The translations under genes and the position numbers were made by a program. From NS-12 sp045403215 (GTDB taxonomy: Bacteria > Nitrospirota > Nitrospiria > Nitrospirales > NS-4): a stretch of DNA of 9,553 nt. Of this stretch, positions 1 through 5,619 are shown piece after piece. The stretch lies in NCBI GenBank assembly GCA_045403215.1, contig JAXIOW010000081.1:1-9553 (forward strand), written 5' to 3'. The notes beneath the pieces are model-generated. The model was given only the letters and a program-made list of their open reading frames with translations. It searched no databases and was not told the origin of the DNA. Each line of letters starts with the position of its first letter. The stretch's first letter is position 1.

Positions 1-741
1 CGACTTGTCGACGGGGGGCATCGGAAAGCCGCCCGGCGGAATCATGATCGGGGGAGGCTCTGCGGGCCGGTCCGGCGCAAACTGGAACTTGTCGCGGTTG
101 TCCGCCCACCACCGCGCCCAGTCCTTGGCCCACGCCACCCGTTCCTCTTTCGTCGATTGGACGAAGTCCTGCCTCTCGACTATCCGGCCGGTGAAGTTCC
201 AGAGCGTACGAAACGCGCCGTCGGCCACGCTGCTCGAGTCGTCGGCCAGCAGGGTGATGAGCAGGTCAATCACGGCCTTGTCCTTCACGAGCCGGCTCTC
301 GGAGACCACGGCATTCCTGATCGTCTCGCTCGGGTCTTTGGCCATGGCCTGCAGCGCGGGCACCGCGTGCACCGGATCCAACCGGACGGCGACCCGCAGG
401 GCCTTCTCGCGCACCGCCGGTATCTCCTCTTCCTTGGCCGCCACCACGTTGAGGATCGGCACCGCCGCCTTGTCCTTGATCATGGACATCGTCTCGATGG
501 CGTTGATCCGAACGCGCCGGCTCGGATGCTGGAGGGCTTTGGCGAGAACCGGAATGCCCGGCGACCCGATGTGGACTAACTCTCCGATGGCCCAGAACTC
601 CTGTTTGCCGTCCAGCAACGGGATCAGGGCTTCCGCCCGCTTCGTCTCCTCCTCGGTCAGGGCGAGCGCAGCCTGCCCCGGCCCAAGTACCAGGGCTAGG
701 CCAAGAGCAAGGGCGACTATCAAAGAGGCATGGCGTGTCAT
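1..741 (-). CDS. Secreted HEAT-repeat protein (C-terminus beyond the window)
   Basis: Seen: 247 codons are open from an ATG at 741 to the left edge with no stop, so the C-terminus is missing. Residues 1-27 form a Sec signal peptide: a basic MTRH start, a Leu/Ala/Val/Gly core and an Ala-x-Ala-type cleavage site. No lipobox cysteine follows, so the product is probably soluble and exported. Residues about 45-185 are paired amphipathic helices with HEAT / PBS-lyase-like spacing (for example IPVLAKAL...RRVRINAIETM and VPALQAMA...ETIRNAVV). A Trp-rich segment (WAKDWARWWADNRDKF, about 204-219) and a Pro-rich tail follow. Its start overlaps the stop of the upstream gene by four bases (ATGA at 741-738), so the two are co-translated. 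Known: HEAT repeats are protein-interaction scaffolds. Inferred: a periplasmic partner of the upstream secreted protein. No enzymatic motif is visible and the role is unknown. Confidence 0.85.
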   Translation of the reverse strand, partial: MTRHASLIVALALGLALVLGPGQAALALTEEETKRAEALIPLLDGKQEFWAIGELVHIGSPGIPVLAKALQHPSRRVRINAIETMSMIKDKAAVPILNVVAAKEEEIPAVREKALRVAVRLDPVHAVPALQAMAKDPSETIRNAVVSESRLVKDKAVIDLLITLLADDSSSVADGAFRTLWNFTGRIVERQDFVQSTKEERVAWAKDWARWWADNRDKFQFAPDRPAEPPPIMIPPGGFPMPPVDKS

Positions 742-1445
742 TTGATGATCGTGGTTTCCGTACCGCCCAGAGGGACGGTCCCTGTGCCCCCGTCCATGAT
801 GGTGAACCGCACGTTGTCGAAATAGACGACGCCCTTCCCGCGGCTCCAGAGGCCGAGCTTGCCTTTCTTGTACCGTCCGAACTCCCACGCTTCCTCACGG
901 GCCGAGAGGAACCTATTGTTGAGGAACGCTTCGTACACCGGCCCTCGGACCGACAGCCGCAGCACCTGCCACACGCCGGGCGTGGCCTCGACCGTGAGGT
1001 CCTGGAGCGTCTTCGTCTCGCCGTTGACCACCTTGTCCAGGCGGACCAGGTTCTCCTGCGGGCTGAGCCAGATCACATAGTAGTTGCGGTCATCCTGGGC
1101 CCGAAAGATCACGCCGCTCCCCTGGCCCTCATCGCCCTGGGCCGTCTTGATCCGCACCGACAGTTCCAGGTCCGCCGCCTCCACTTTTTCCAGAAACAGC
1201 ACCTGCGGGGATAGGCCCGCCTGGTCCGAGGAGATGTGCGTCAGCACGTTCGGCGGGGACGCGGATTGCGGGTCCGCCTTGACTTCCCATCGCCCAACGT
1301 CCCCGTTGGCCGAGTCGGGAGCGAACCCGGAGGGAGGCTGACCGGGCTGATCGCGGTCAAACCACCAATCCTGGAATTGGAAGTCGGCGCGCGCCAGACC
1401 ACCCACCACCAGCACCACCAGCAAGATTCCCACAATTCGTACCAC
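738..1445 (-). CDS. Secreted concanavalin A-like (LamG / DUF1080-type) domain protein
   Basis: Seen: a 235-residue protein from a GTG start. Residues 1-20 are a signal peptide (MVRIVGILLVVLVVGGLARA, then Asp-Phe). The remainder looks like one beta-sandwich of the concanavalin A-like lectin/glucanase superfamily. Typical strands include the GSGVIFRAQDDRNYYVIWL stretch, the VWQVLRLSVRG stretch, and a closing GKLGLWSRGKGVVYFDNVRF. This pattern is seen in LamG and DUF1080 (3-keto-disaccharide hydrolase-like) proteins. No catalytic residues can be assigned, so binding of a glycan or another surface ligand is as likely as hydrolysis. It starts 72 bases after the potD stop and overlaps the HEAT-repeat gene by four bases, so these two form a translationally coupled pair. 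A shared function with the Pot transporter is not evident. The GTG was chosen because a strong Shine-Dalgarno sequence precedes it. Confidence 0.8.
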   Translation of the reverse strand: MVRIVGILLVVLVVGGLARADFQFQDWWFDRDQPGQPPSGFAPDSANGDVGRWEVKADPQSASPPNVLTHISSDQAGLSPQVLFLEKVEAADLELSVRIKTAQGDEGQGSGVIFRAQDDRNYYVIWLSPQENLVRLDKVVNGETKTLQDLTVEATPGVWQVLRLSVRGPVYEAFLNNRFLSAREEAWEFGRYKKGKLGLWSRGKGVVYFDNVRFTIMDGGTGTVPLGGTETTIIK

Positions 1446-1456
1446 CCCGGATTACA

Positions 1457-1464
1457 CTCCTTCC
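1457..1464 (-). promoter_or_regulatory. Ribosome binding site for the secreted ConA-like protein
   Basis: The minus strand reads GGAAGGAG here, 11 bases ahead of the GTG at 1445. The spacing is slightly long, but this is the only Shine-Dalgarno-like sequence nearby. It supports GTG 1445 over the second in-frame GTG four codons downstream. Confidence 0.6.
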
Positions 1465-1481
1465 AACGCAATTGTGAAGCC

Positions 1482-1487
1482 AGTATA
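1482..1487 (-). promoter_or_regulatory. Possible -10 element in the gap after potD
   Basis: The minus strand reads TATACT (5 of 6 to TATAAT) in the 72-base gap between the potD stop and the ConA-like gene. There is no convincing -35 hexamer at 16-18 bases and no clear terminator hairpin after potD. The downstream pair may therefore be expressed partly by read-through from the pot operon. Weak evidence. Confidence 0.25.
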
Positions 1488-1517
1488 CCGTACCGAATCC
1501 GGGTAAATCGAGGGAGG

Positions 1518-2831
1518 CTATTTGACCTTGAGCTCGGTCCAGGCGCGGTCGTAGAGCTTGATCGCCTCGCCGACATCCTTGATCCACTCGAGCCGCGCGA
1601 CCACCGATTCGGGCGGGTAGATGGCCGGGTTCTGCGCGATCTCCTTGGGTACGAACAGGCGCGCCTCTTCGCTGGCGCTGGCGTACTTCACCTTGGACGT
1701 GGTGAGGGCGGCAATCTGCGGCTCCAGCAGGAAGTTGATGAACGTCATCGCTTCGTCCCTGTGCTTCGACAACTTGAGGACGCACAGGTTGTCCTGCCAG
1801 ATCGTCCCGCCCTCCTTGGGGATCACGTACTTGATGGACGGCCGCTCGTCCGCCGCCCGCATGATGGTCCCGCTCCATCCGTGGGCCAGGGCGACCTCGC
1901 CGGAGACTAAGAGCTGGTCGTAGTTCTCGCTCGTGTAGGTCTTCACCAGCGCCTTCTGCGCCATCAGCCGCACCTTGGCCGCCTCCAGCTTGGCTGGTTC
2001 AGTCGCGTTCAGGGACTCCCCGGCCGCGCGCAGGGCCATGCCGAACACTTCACGCTCATCGTTCAGCAGGCTGATCTTGCCCTTGTAGCGCGCATCCCAC
2101 AGCGCCTGCCAGCTCTCCGGGGGCGGCGTGACCAGGTCGGCGTTGTAGCCGATGCCGGTCGTGCCCCAGAGATACGGCACCGAATAGGTGTTCTGTGGAT
2201 CGTAGTAGAGGTCCTTGAGGTGCTTGTAGACATGAGCGAGGTTCGGAATCTTGGCACGGTCGAGTTCGGCCAACAGCCCCTGCTTGATGAGGATCGAGAC
2301 CATGTAGTCCGAGGGCACCACCAGATCGTAGCCGGACGCCCCGCCCTGAAGCTTCGCCAGCAGCTCCTCGTTCGAGCCGAAGGTATCGGTCACCACCCTG
2401 ACGCCGAACCGCCGCTCGAACTCCTTGACGGCCGTTTCCTCCGTATAGTCCGACCAGGTGAACAGATGCAGCGTCACCTTAGCGTCCCCTTTTCCGTCGG
2501 AGGCAGGCGAGCAGGCGACGAGAGCCGCGAACATGATGAACACAACCGTGGTGGCGAGGATTTTCTTGGCGGGTGGCGCCGAATGTGACCCTGGCGGAGC
2601 GGAATGACCTACAGCCGAGTCTGCGGGGCCTCGACGGCGTTTCGACCCGTTGCAGTTGGAGTGGGTGGCGCCGAGCGGGGCGCCCCGATGAGCCAGAGCG
2701 CCTACAGCCGAGTCCGCGGGGCTTCGACGGCGAAAGGCGCTGCTCAGCGGGGCTGCTCGGCGACAGGACCCACTCCGAGAGCAACGGGTTCCCCGGCTGC
2801 GCTGGGCTATGCGGGGGCTGGACCCGCTCAT
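1518..2831 (-). CDS. potD: Spermidine/putrescine-binding lipoprotein PotD, with an unusual N-terminal insertion
   Basis: PotD captures polyamines outside the inner membrane and delivers them to PotBC. Numbered from ATG 2831 (437 residues), every E. coli PotD ligand residue I checked is matched: W34/Y37 by W126/Y129, S83/Y85 by S174/Y176, D168/E171 by D258/E261, W229 by W319, W255/D257 by W345/D347, and Y293 by Y383, at a constant offset of 90-92. A lipoprotein signal (KKILATTVVF...ALVAC, Cys at 107) precedes the mature domain. The oddity is the start. No ATG, GTG or TTG lies directly before the Lys-Lys. The in-frame candidates are ATG 2831, which overlaps the potC stop as ATGA but adds 87 residues of repeat-encoded Arg/Ser/Pro/Ala sequence, or GTG 2543 and ATG 2534, which lose the basic n-region. 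I chose 2831 because the other pot junctions use the same four-base overlap. Without the insert the preprotein would be 350 residues, normal for PotD. The family call is firm; the start is uncertain and export may be impaired. Confidence 0.9.
   Translation of the reverse strand: MSGSSPRIAQRSRGTRCSRSGSCRRAAPLSSAFRRRSPADSAVGALAHRGAPLGATHSNCNGSKRRRGPADSAVGHSAPPGSHSAPPAKKILATTVVFIMFAALVACSPASDGKGDAKVTLHLFTWSDYTEETAVKEFERRFGVRVVTDTFGSNEELLAKLQGGASGYDLVVPSDYMVSILIKQGLLAELDRAKIPNLAHVYKHLKDLYYDPQNTYSVPYLWGTTGIGYNADLVTPPPESWQALWDARYKGKISLLNDEREVFGMALRAAGESLNATEPAKLEAAKVRLMAQKALVKTYTSENYDQLLVSGEVALAHGWSGTIMRAADERPSIKYVIPKEGGTIWQDNLCVLKLSKHRDEAMTFINFLLEPQIAALTTSKVKYASASEEARLFVPKEIAQNPAIYPPESVVARLEWIKDVGEAIKLYDRAWTELKVK
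2608..2639 (+). repeat. Direct repeat copy A
   Basis: This 32-base copy begins CCTACAGCCGAGTC and ends CTCGACGGCG. It matches copy B at 2701-2732 at 30 of 32 positions. Each copy is preceded by a shorter shared block, GGGTGGCGCCGA (from 2571 and from 2663), so the repeat period is 92-93 bases. In the potD frame both copies encode an RRR(G/S)PADSAVG peptide. Confidence 0.85.
2645..2789. repeat. Long imperfect inverted repeat (hairpin or cruciform)
   Basis: The left arm 2645-2676 and right arm 2755-2789 are complementary in three blocks: 9 bp (ACCCGTTGC with GCAACGGGT), 9 bp (GGAGTGGGT with ACCCACTCC) and 8 bp (CGCCGAGC with GCTCGGCG). Internal loops of 4/4 and 2/5 separate them. The 78-base apical region contains further complementary pieces (2697-2703 with 2735-2741, and 2690-2693 with 2742-2745), so the whole 145 bases could fold into one branched hairpin in RNA. 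It lies in the potC-potD mRNA just ahead of the PotD signal sequence. Confidence 0.75.
2701..2732 (+). repeat. Direct repeat copy B
   Basis: Second copy of the 32-base repeat, differing from copy A at two positions (C for T, T for C). It sits in the apical part of the inverted repeat, whereas copy A lies outside it. This suggests a partial duplication within the element. Confidence 0.85.
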
Positions 2832-3592
2832 TTTCGCTGCACCCAGGTCGCCACCGCCACCAGCCCCATCGACACCAGCACCAGGATCGCCGACAGCGCG
2901 TTCACCTCCGGCGTCACCGCCGACTTCAGCATGCCGTACACCTTGATCGGCAGCGTCGTCGAACCCGCCCCCGCCGTGAAGAAGCTGATGATGAAGTCGT
3001 CCAGCGACAACGTGAAGGCCATCAGCAGCGCGCCGATGATGCCGGGCATTAAGAGCGGCAGCGTCACCCGCTTGAACGCGACCCAGGGCGTTGCGCCCAG
3101 ATCGCGGGCTGCCTCTTCCAGCCGCGGGTCCAGCTTGCGCAGGCGCGCGCGCACGATCAGCGCCACCACCGGGAAATTGAAGACGGTGTGCGCGATGATC
3201 ATCGTGACCAGTGAGAGCGGTAGTTTGATCATCACGAAGAAGAGCAGCATCGCCACCCCCATCATGATCTCGGGGATGACGATCGGCATGAGCAAGAACC
3301 CCTCGAAGGCGCCCTGCCAGCGGAACGGCTGCCGCTCCAACGCCACGGCGGTCAGCACCCCCAACACGCCGGCAAGGGCCGTCGAGACCGTTGCGACGAT
3401 CAGGCTGTTCACGGTGGCCGCCAAGAGCGCCTGATCCGTGAAGAGCTGGACATACCATCGCAGCGAGAAGCCCTGCCAGCGGGCGGAGAGCTTCGAGGCG
3501 TTGAACGAAAATACGATCAGGATTGCGATCGGCAGGTAGAGGAACAGCAGATCTGCGACGCTCGCCGCGATCACCCAGCGTCCGGTCTTCAC
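2828..3592 (-). CDS. potC: Spermidine/putrescine ABC transporter permease PotC
   Basis: Inner-membrane permease subunit pairing with PotB to form the polyamine channel. From the GTG at 3592 the product is 254 residues, close to the usual PotC length. It has about six hydrophobic segments, the first at roughly 7-30 (VIAASVADLLFLYLPIAILIVF). The EAA loop that docks on PotA is canonical: EAARDLGATPWVAFKRVTLP at 160-179, followed by PGI. The DDFIISFFTAG segment near 198-208 is also typical of PotC. The reading frame stays open upstream to 3883, but that stretch is antisense to nothing useful and lies inside potB. GTG 3592 is preferred because it overlaps the potB stop as GTGA and has GAGGAG six bases upstream. 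Its TGA stop overlaps the ATG assigned to potD. The C-terminus ends at WVQRK, immediately beside the repeat element. Confidence 0.93.
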   Translation of the reverse strand: MKTGRWVIAASVADLLFLYLPIAILIVFSFNASKLSARWQGFSLRWYVQLFTDQALLAATVNSLIVATVSTALAGVLGVLTAVALERQPFRWQGAFEGFLLMPIVIPEIMMGVAMLLFFVMIKLPLSLVTMIIAHTVFNFPVVALIVRARLRKLDPRLEEAARDLGATPWVAFKRVTLPLLMPGIIGALLMAFTLSLDDFIISFFTAGAGSTTLPIKVYGMLKSAVTPEVNALSAILVLVSMGLVAVATWVQRK

Positions 3593-4440
3593 GTGAGGCT
3601 CCTCGCCCCGCCCGCGCGCAGGTAGTACAGGACCGCCGCGAGCACCCCGGCCATCAACACGAACGAGAGCGACGAGCCGAACGGCCAGTCGCGGACCACG
3701 AGGTACTGGTGTTGGATCAGGTTGCCGATCATCATGCTCCGCGCTCCGCCCAACAGGTCCGGCGTCACGTAGGCCCCGAGCGAGGGGATGAAGACCAGCA
3801 CGCAGCCGGCGATGACGCCAGGCTTGGCAAGCGGCAGCACGACGCGCGTGAATACTCGATGGGGCCTCGCATAGAGATCCCACGCGGCCTCGATCAGCGA
3901 GGGGTCCAGCCGCTCCAGGGCCGCGTACAGCGGCAACACCATGAACGGCAGGTACCCGTACACCAGCCCGATCAGCACGGCTGTGTCGGTGAACAGGAGA
4001 TTGAGCGGCTCATGGGTCAGGCCCAGCGCCGAGAGCGCCGTGCTCAGCAGCCCCTCGGAGCGCAGGATGAACATCCAGGCGTAGGTGCGGACCAGGAAGT
4101 TGGTCCAGAACGGAATGATGACGAGCAGCAATAGGACGCCCTGCCAGCGCTTGGGGGCGCGCGCGATCATGTAGGCCAGCGGAAAACCCATGACCAGGCA
4201 GATGACCGTCGTGAGGACGGCCAGCCACAGGGAGCGCCAGAAGATGCGCAAGTAGAGCGGGTCCGCGATGCTGGTGTAGTTGCCGAGCGTGAGCGCCCAC
4301 TCGATCCCCCCGTACGTCCCCCGCGAGGCGAAGCTAACGGCGAAGACGAGGGCCAGCGGGAGCCCGAAGAGCAGGAGCAGCGTCGCCGCAGGTGGGATAA
4401 CCAGCCAAGGGAAGGAATGAGCTTTGATAACCTTTTTCAT
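3589..4440 (-). CDS. potB: Spermidine/putrescine ABC transporter permease PotB
   Basis: Inner-membrane permease partner of PotC. From ATG 4440 it is 283 residues, beginning MKKVIKAHSFPW and then a strong first membrane segment (about 13-36). Further membrane segments follow around 70-93, 101-126, 152-175, 205-222 and 255-275. The FWTNFLVRTYAWM stretch (111-123) is characteristic of PotB. The EAA coupling loop is at 184-203 (EAAWDLYARPHRVFTRVVLP); the position usually held by glycine (EAAxxLG) is Tyr190. An in-frame upstream start is possible, but ATG 4440 overlaps the potA stop as ATGA, matching the style of the operon. No clear Shine-Dalgarno sequence precedes it, so translation probably depends on coupling to potA. 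Confidence 0.93.
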   Translation of the reverse strand: MKKVIKAHSFPWLVIPPAATLLLLFGLPLALVFAVSFASRGTYGGIEWALTLGNYTSIADPLYLRIFWRSLWLAVLTTVICLVMGFPLAYMIARAPKRWQGVLLLLVIIPFWTNFLVRTYAWMFILRSEGLLSTALSALGLTHEPLNLLFTDTAVLIGLVYGYLPFMVLPLYAALERLDPSLIEAAWDLYARPHRVFTRVVLPLAKPGVIAGCVLVFIPSLGAYVTPDLLGGARSMMIGNLIQHQYLVVRDWPFGSSLSFVLMAGVLAAVLYYLRAGGARSLT

Positions 4441-5537
4441 TCGGGGAGCAGCACGGCTTCGGCCGTCCGCCACTTCAGGTAGGCGGACTCGCCGGCATGG
4501 AACCGCTTGGCCGTGCCGTCGGCGTTGGGCACCCGTGCCTTCCAGGTCAGGTGGTTGGGGAGCGTCACGAGGTAGTGCATCTCATTGCCGGAGTAGATGG
4601 CCTTGGCGACCCGCACCGCGATCTGGTTCTGATAGCCGTCCGTCGCCGGATCGCGGGAGAGGTGCAGGCGCTCGGGCCGGATCGTCAGCAGGACCGGCGC
4701 CCCAGCACGCAAACCGCTGCACGCCGGCGCGTGGACCAGCCCAATCCCTTCGACAGCGACAGTGGCCCGCTGCCCGTCGATCGTCTGGACCCGCCCGGAC
4801 AGGCTGTTGGACACCCCGATGAAGCTGGCGACGAACGGCGAGGCTGGAGCGGTATAGACTTCTTCGGGCGTGCCCACCTGCAAGAGGCGGCCCTGGTGCA
4901 TGACGGCCAGGCGGTCAGACATGGTCAGCGCCTCTTCCTGGTCGTGGGTCACGCAGACGAAGGTAATGCCCACGCGCTCCTGCAGCGCCTTCAGCTCGAC
5001 TTCCATCTCCAGCCGGAGCTGCTTGTCCAGGGCGCCGAGCGGCTCGTCCAGCAGGAGGACGGCCGGATGGTTCACCAGGGCGCGGGCCAGCGCCACCCGC
5101 TGCTGCTCCCCGCCTGAGAGCTGCGCCGGCAGGCGGTCCTGCTTGCCGGCCAGCCGCACCATCTCGAGCGCCTCGGCCACGCGCGGGCCGATCTCGGCGG
5201 CTTGCAGGCCCTTCATCTCCAGCCCGAAAGCGACGTTCTGGGCGACGGTCATGTGGGGAAAGAGCGCGTAGTGCTGAAACACGAGGTTGACCGGGCGGCG
5301 ATTCGGCGGAATGCCCTGCATGGGCCGCCCTTCGATGATGATCTCGCCGGAGTCCGGCTGTTCGAACCCGGCCAGGAGGCGGAGCGTGGTGGTCTTCCCG
5401 GAGCCGCTGGGGCCGAGGATCGCGAAGAACTCGCCTTTGCGGATGGTGAGGGAGAGATGGTCCACCGCCACAGTGTCCCCGTGGCTCTTGGTCACCTCTC
5501 GCATGACGATGCTTGCGTCGGCGCTGGCTTCGTCCAC
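4437..5537 (-). CDS. potA: Spermidine/putrescine ABC transporter ATP-binding protein PotA
   Basis: Cytoplasmic ATPase that powers PotBC import. The 366-residue product carries a complete nucleotide-binding domain: Walker A GPSGSGKT (42-49), Q-loop Gln88 (VFQHY), signature LSGGEQQR (140-147), Walker B LLLDEP (161-166), D-loop GALD, and switch His198 (VTHDQEEAL). A C-terminal TOBE domain follows (about 280-362, with the TIRPE motif near 285-289). First gene of the pot operon, with potB overlapping its stop by four bases. The start is assigned to GTG 5537. A GGAGGG lies 12 bases upstream and an AAGGA directly abuts the GTG, so spacing is imperfect. ATG 5504 (residue 12) is the alternative and would leave the domain intact. 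Its promoter lies in the shared spacer with glgC. Confidence 0.95.
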   Translation of the reverse strand: MDEASADASIVMREVTKSHGDTVAVDHLSLTIRKGEFFAILGPSGSGKTTTLRLLAGFEQPDSGEIIIEGRPMQGIPPNRRPVNLVFQHYALFPHMTVAQNVAFGLEMKGLQAAEIGPRVAEALEMVRLAGKQDRLPAQLSGGEQQRVALARALVNHPAVLLLDEPLGALDKQLRLEMEVELKALQERVGITFVCVTHDQEEALTMSDRLAVMHQGRLLQVGTPEEVYTAPASPFVASFIGVSNSLSGRVQTIDGQRATVAVEGIGLVHAPACSGLRAGAPVLLTIRPERLHLSRDPATDGYQNQIAVRVAKAIYSGNEMHYLVTLPNHLTWKARVPNADGTAKRFHAGESAYLKWRTAEAVLLPE

Positions 5538-5565
5538 TCCTTGTGTCTGCCCTCCGCTGCTGCGA

Positions 5566-5595
5566 ATTCTAGGGTTGCGATTGAAAGGATGTCAA
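5566..5595 (-). promoter_or_regulatory. Sigma70-type promoter for the pot operon
   Basis: The minus strand has a perfect TTGACA (5595-5590), an 18-base spacer and TAGAAT (5571-5566, 5 of 6). Transcription would start near 5559, leaving a leader of about 20 bases before GTG 5537 that includes GGAGGG (5555-5550). It is interlocked with the opposing glgC promoter. Confidence 0.7.
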
Positions 5596-5609
5596 TGATC
5601 AGCTACAAT
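5581..5609 (+). promoter_or_regulatory. Sigma70-type promoter for glgC
   Basis: The plus strand has TTGAAA (5581-5586, 5 of 6 to TTGACA), an ideal 17-base spacer, and TACAAT (5604-5609, 5 of 6 to TATAAT). A start about 7-9 bases downstream would be at 5616-5618, only 2-4 bases before the glgC ATG at 5620. Its -35 lies inside the spacer of the pot promoter, and the pot -35 lies inside its own spacer. Confidence 0.7.
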
Positions 5610-5619
5610 CGTTGCCCAC

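Larger units (their letters stand above)
2568..2828. repeat. Structured repeat element inserted at the potC/potD junction (MITE- or REP-like)
   Basis: About 261 bases separate the potC stop from the Lys-Lys codons of the PotD signal peptide. Inside are two direct repeats (period about 92-93), a long imperfect inverted repeat, and weak terminal inverted repeats: GGCGGGTGG near 2568 faces the complement of GGACCCGCTC ending at 2829, with a common core of GCGGGT. The six bases ATTTTC occur on both flanks (2560-2565 and 2830-2835) and could be a target duplication. An equally good reading has no duplication and an insertion between ATGA and AGAAAATC. No transposase is encoded, so any mobility would have to be supplied in trans. 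The region is open in several frames, which is common at this GC content. Its identity as a mobile element is inferred from structure and position only. Confidence 0.6.

Noticed and set aside
2568..2828. CRISPR array or tRNA/rRNA in the repeat block
   Set aside because: Only two repeat copies with unequal, partly homologous spacing, and no cloverleaf or rRNA-like sequence.
2604..3434. Long plus-strand open frame (276 codons) across the repeat and potC
   Set aside because: It is antisense to potC, rich in Ser/Ala/Arg/Thr with no recognisable domain, and explained by high GC and third-position bias.
2832..3458. Upstream extension of the potD frame through potC
   Set aside because: The frame is open to 3458, but this part overlaps potC completely, encodes no domain, and ATG 2831 gives a junction like the others in the operon.
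3593..3883. Upstream extension of the potC frame into potB
   Set aside because: The encoded residues are Arg/Ala/Gly-rich without membrane segments, and GTG 3592 has a Shine-Dalgarno sequence and the GTGA overlap.
5538..5619. Riboswitch or attenuator ahead of potA or glgC
   Set aside because: Predicted leaders are about 20 bases and under 5 bases, too short for a folded leader.
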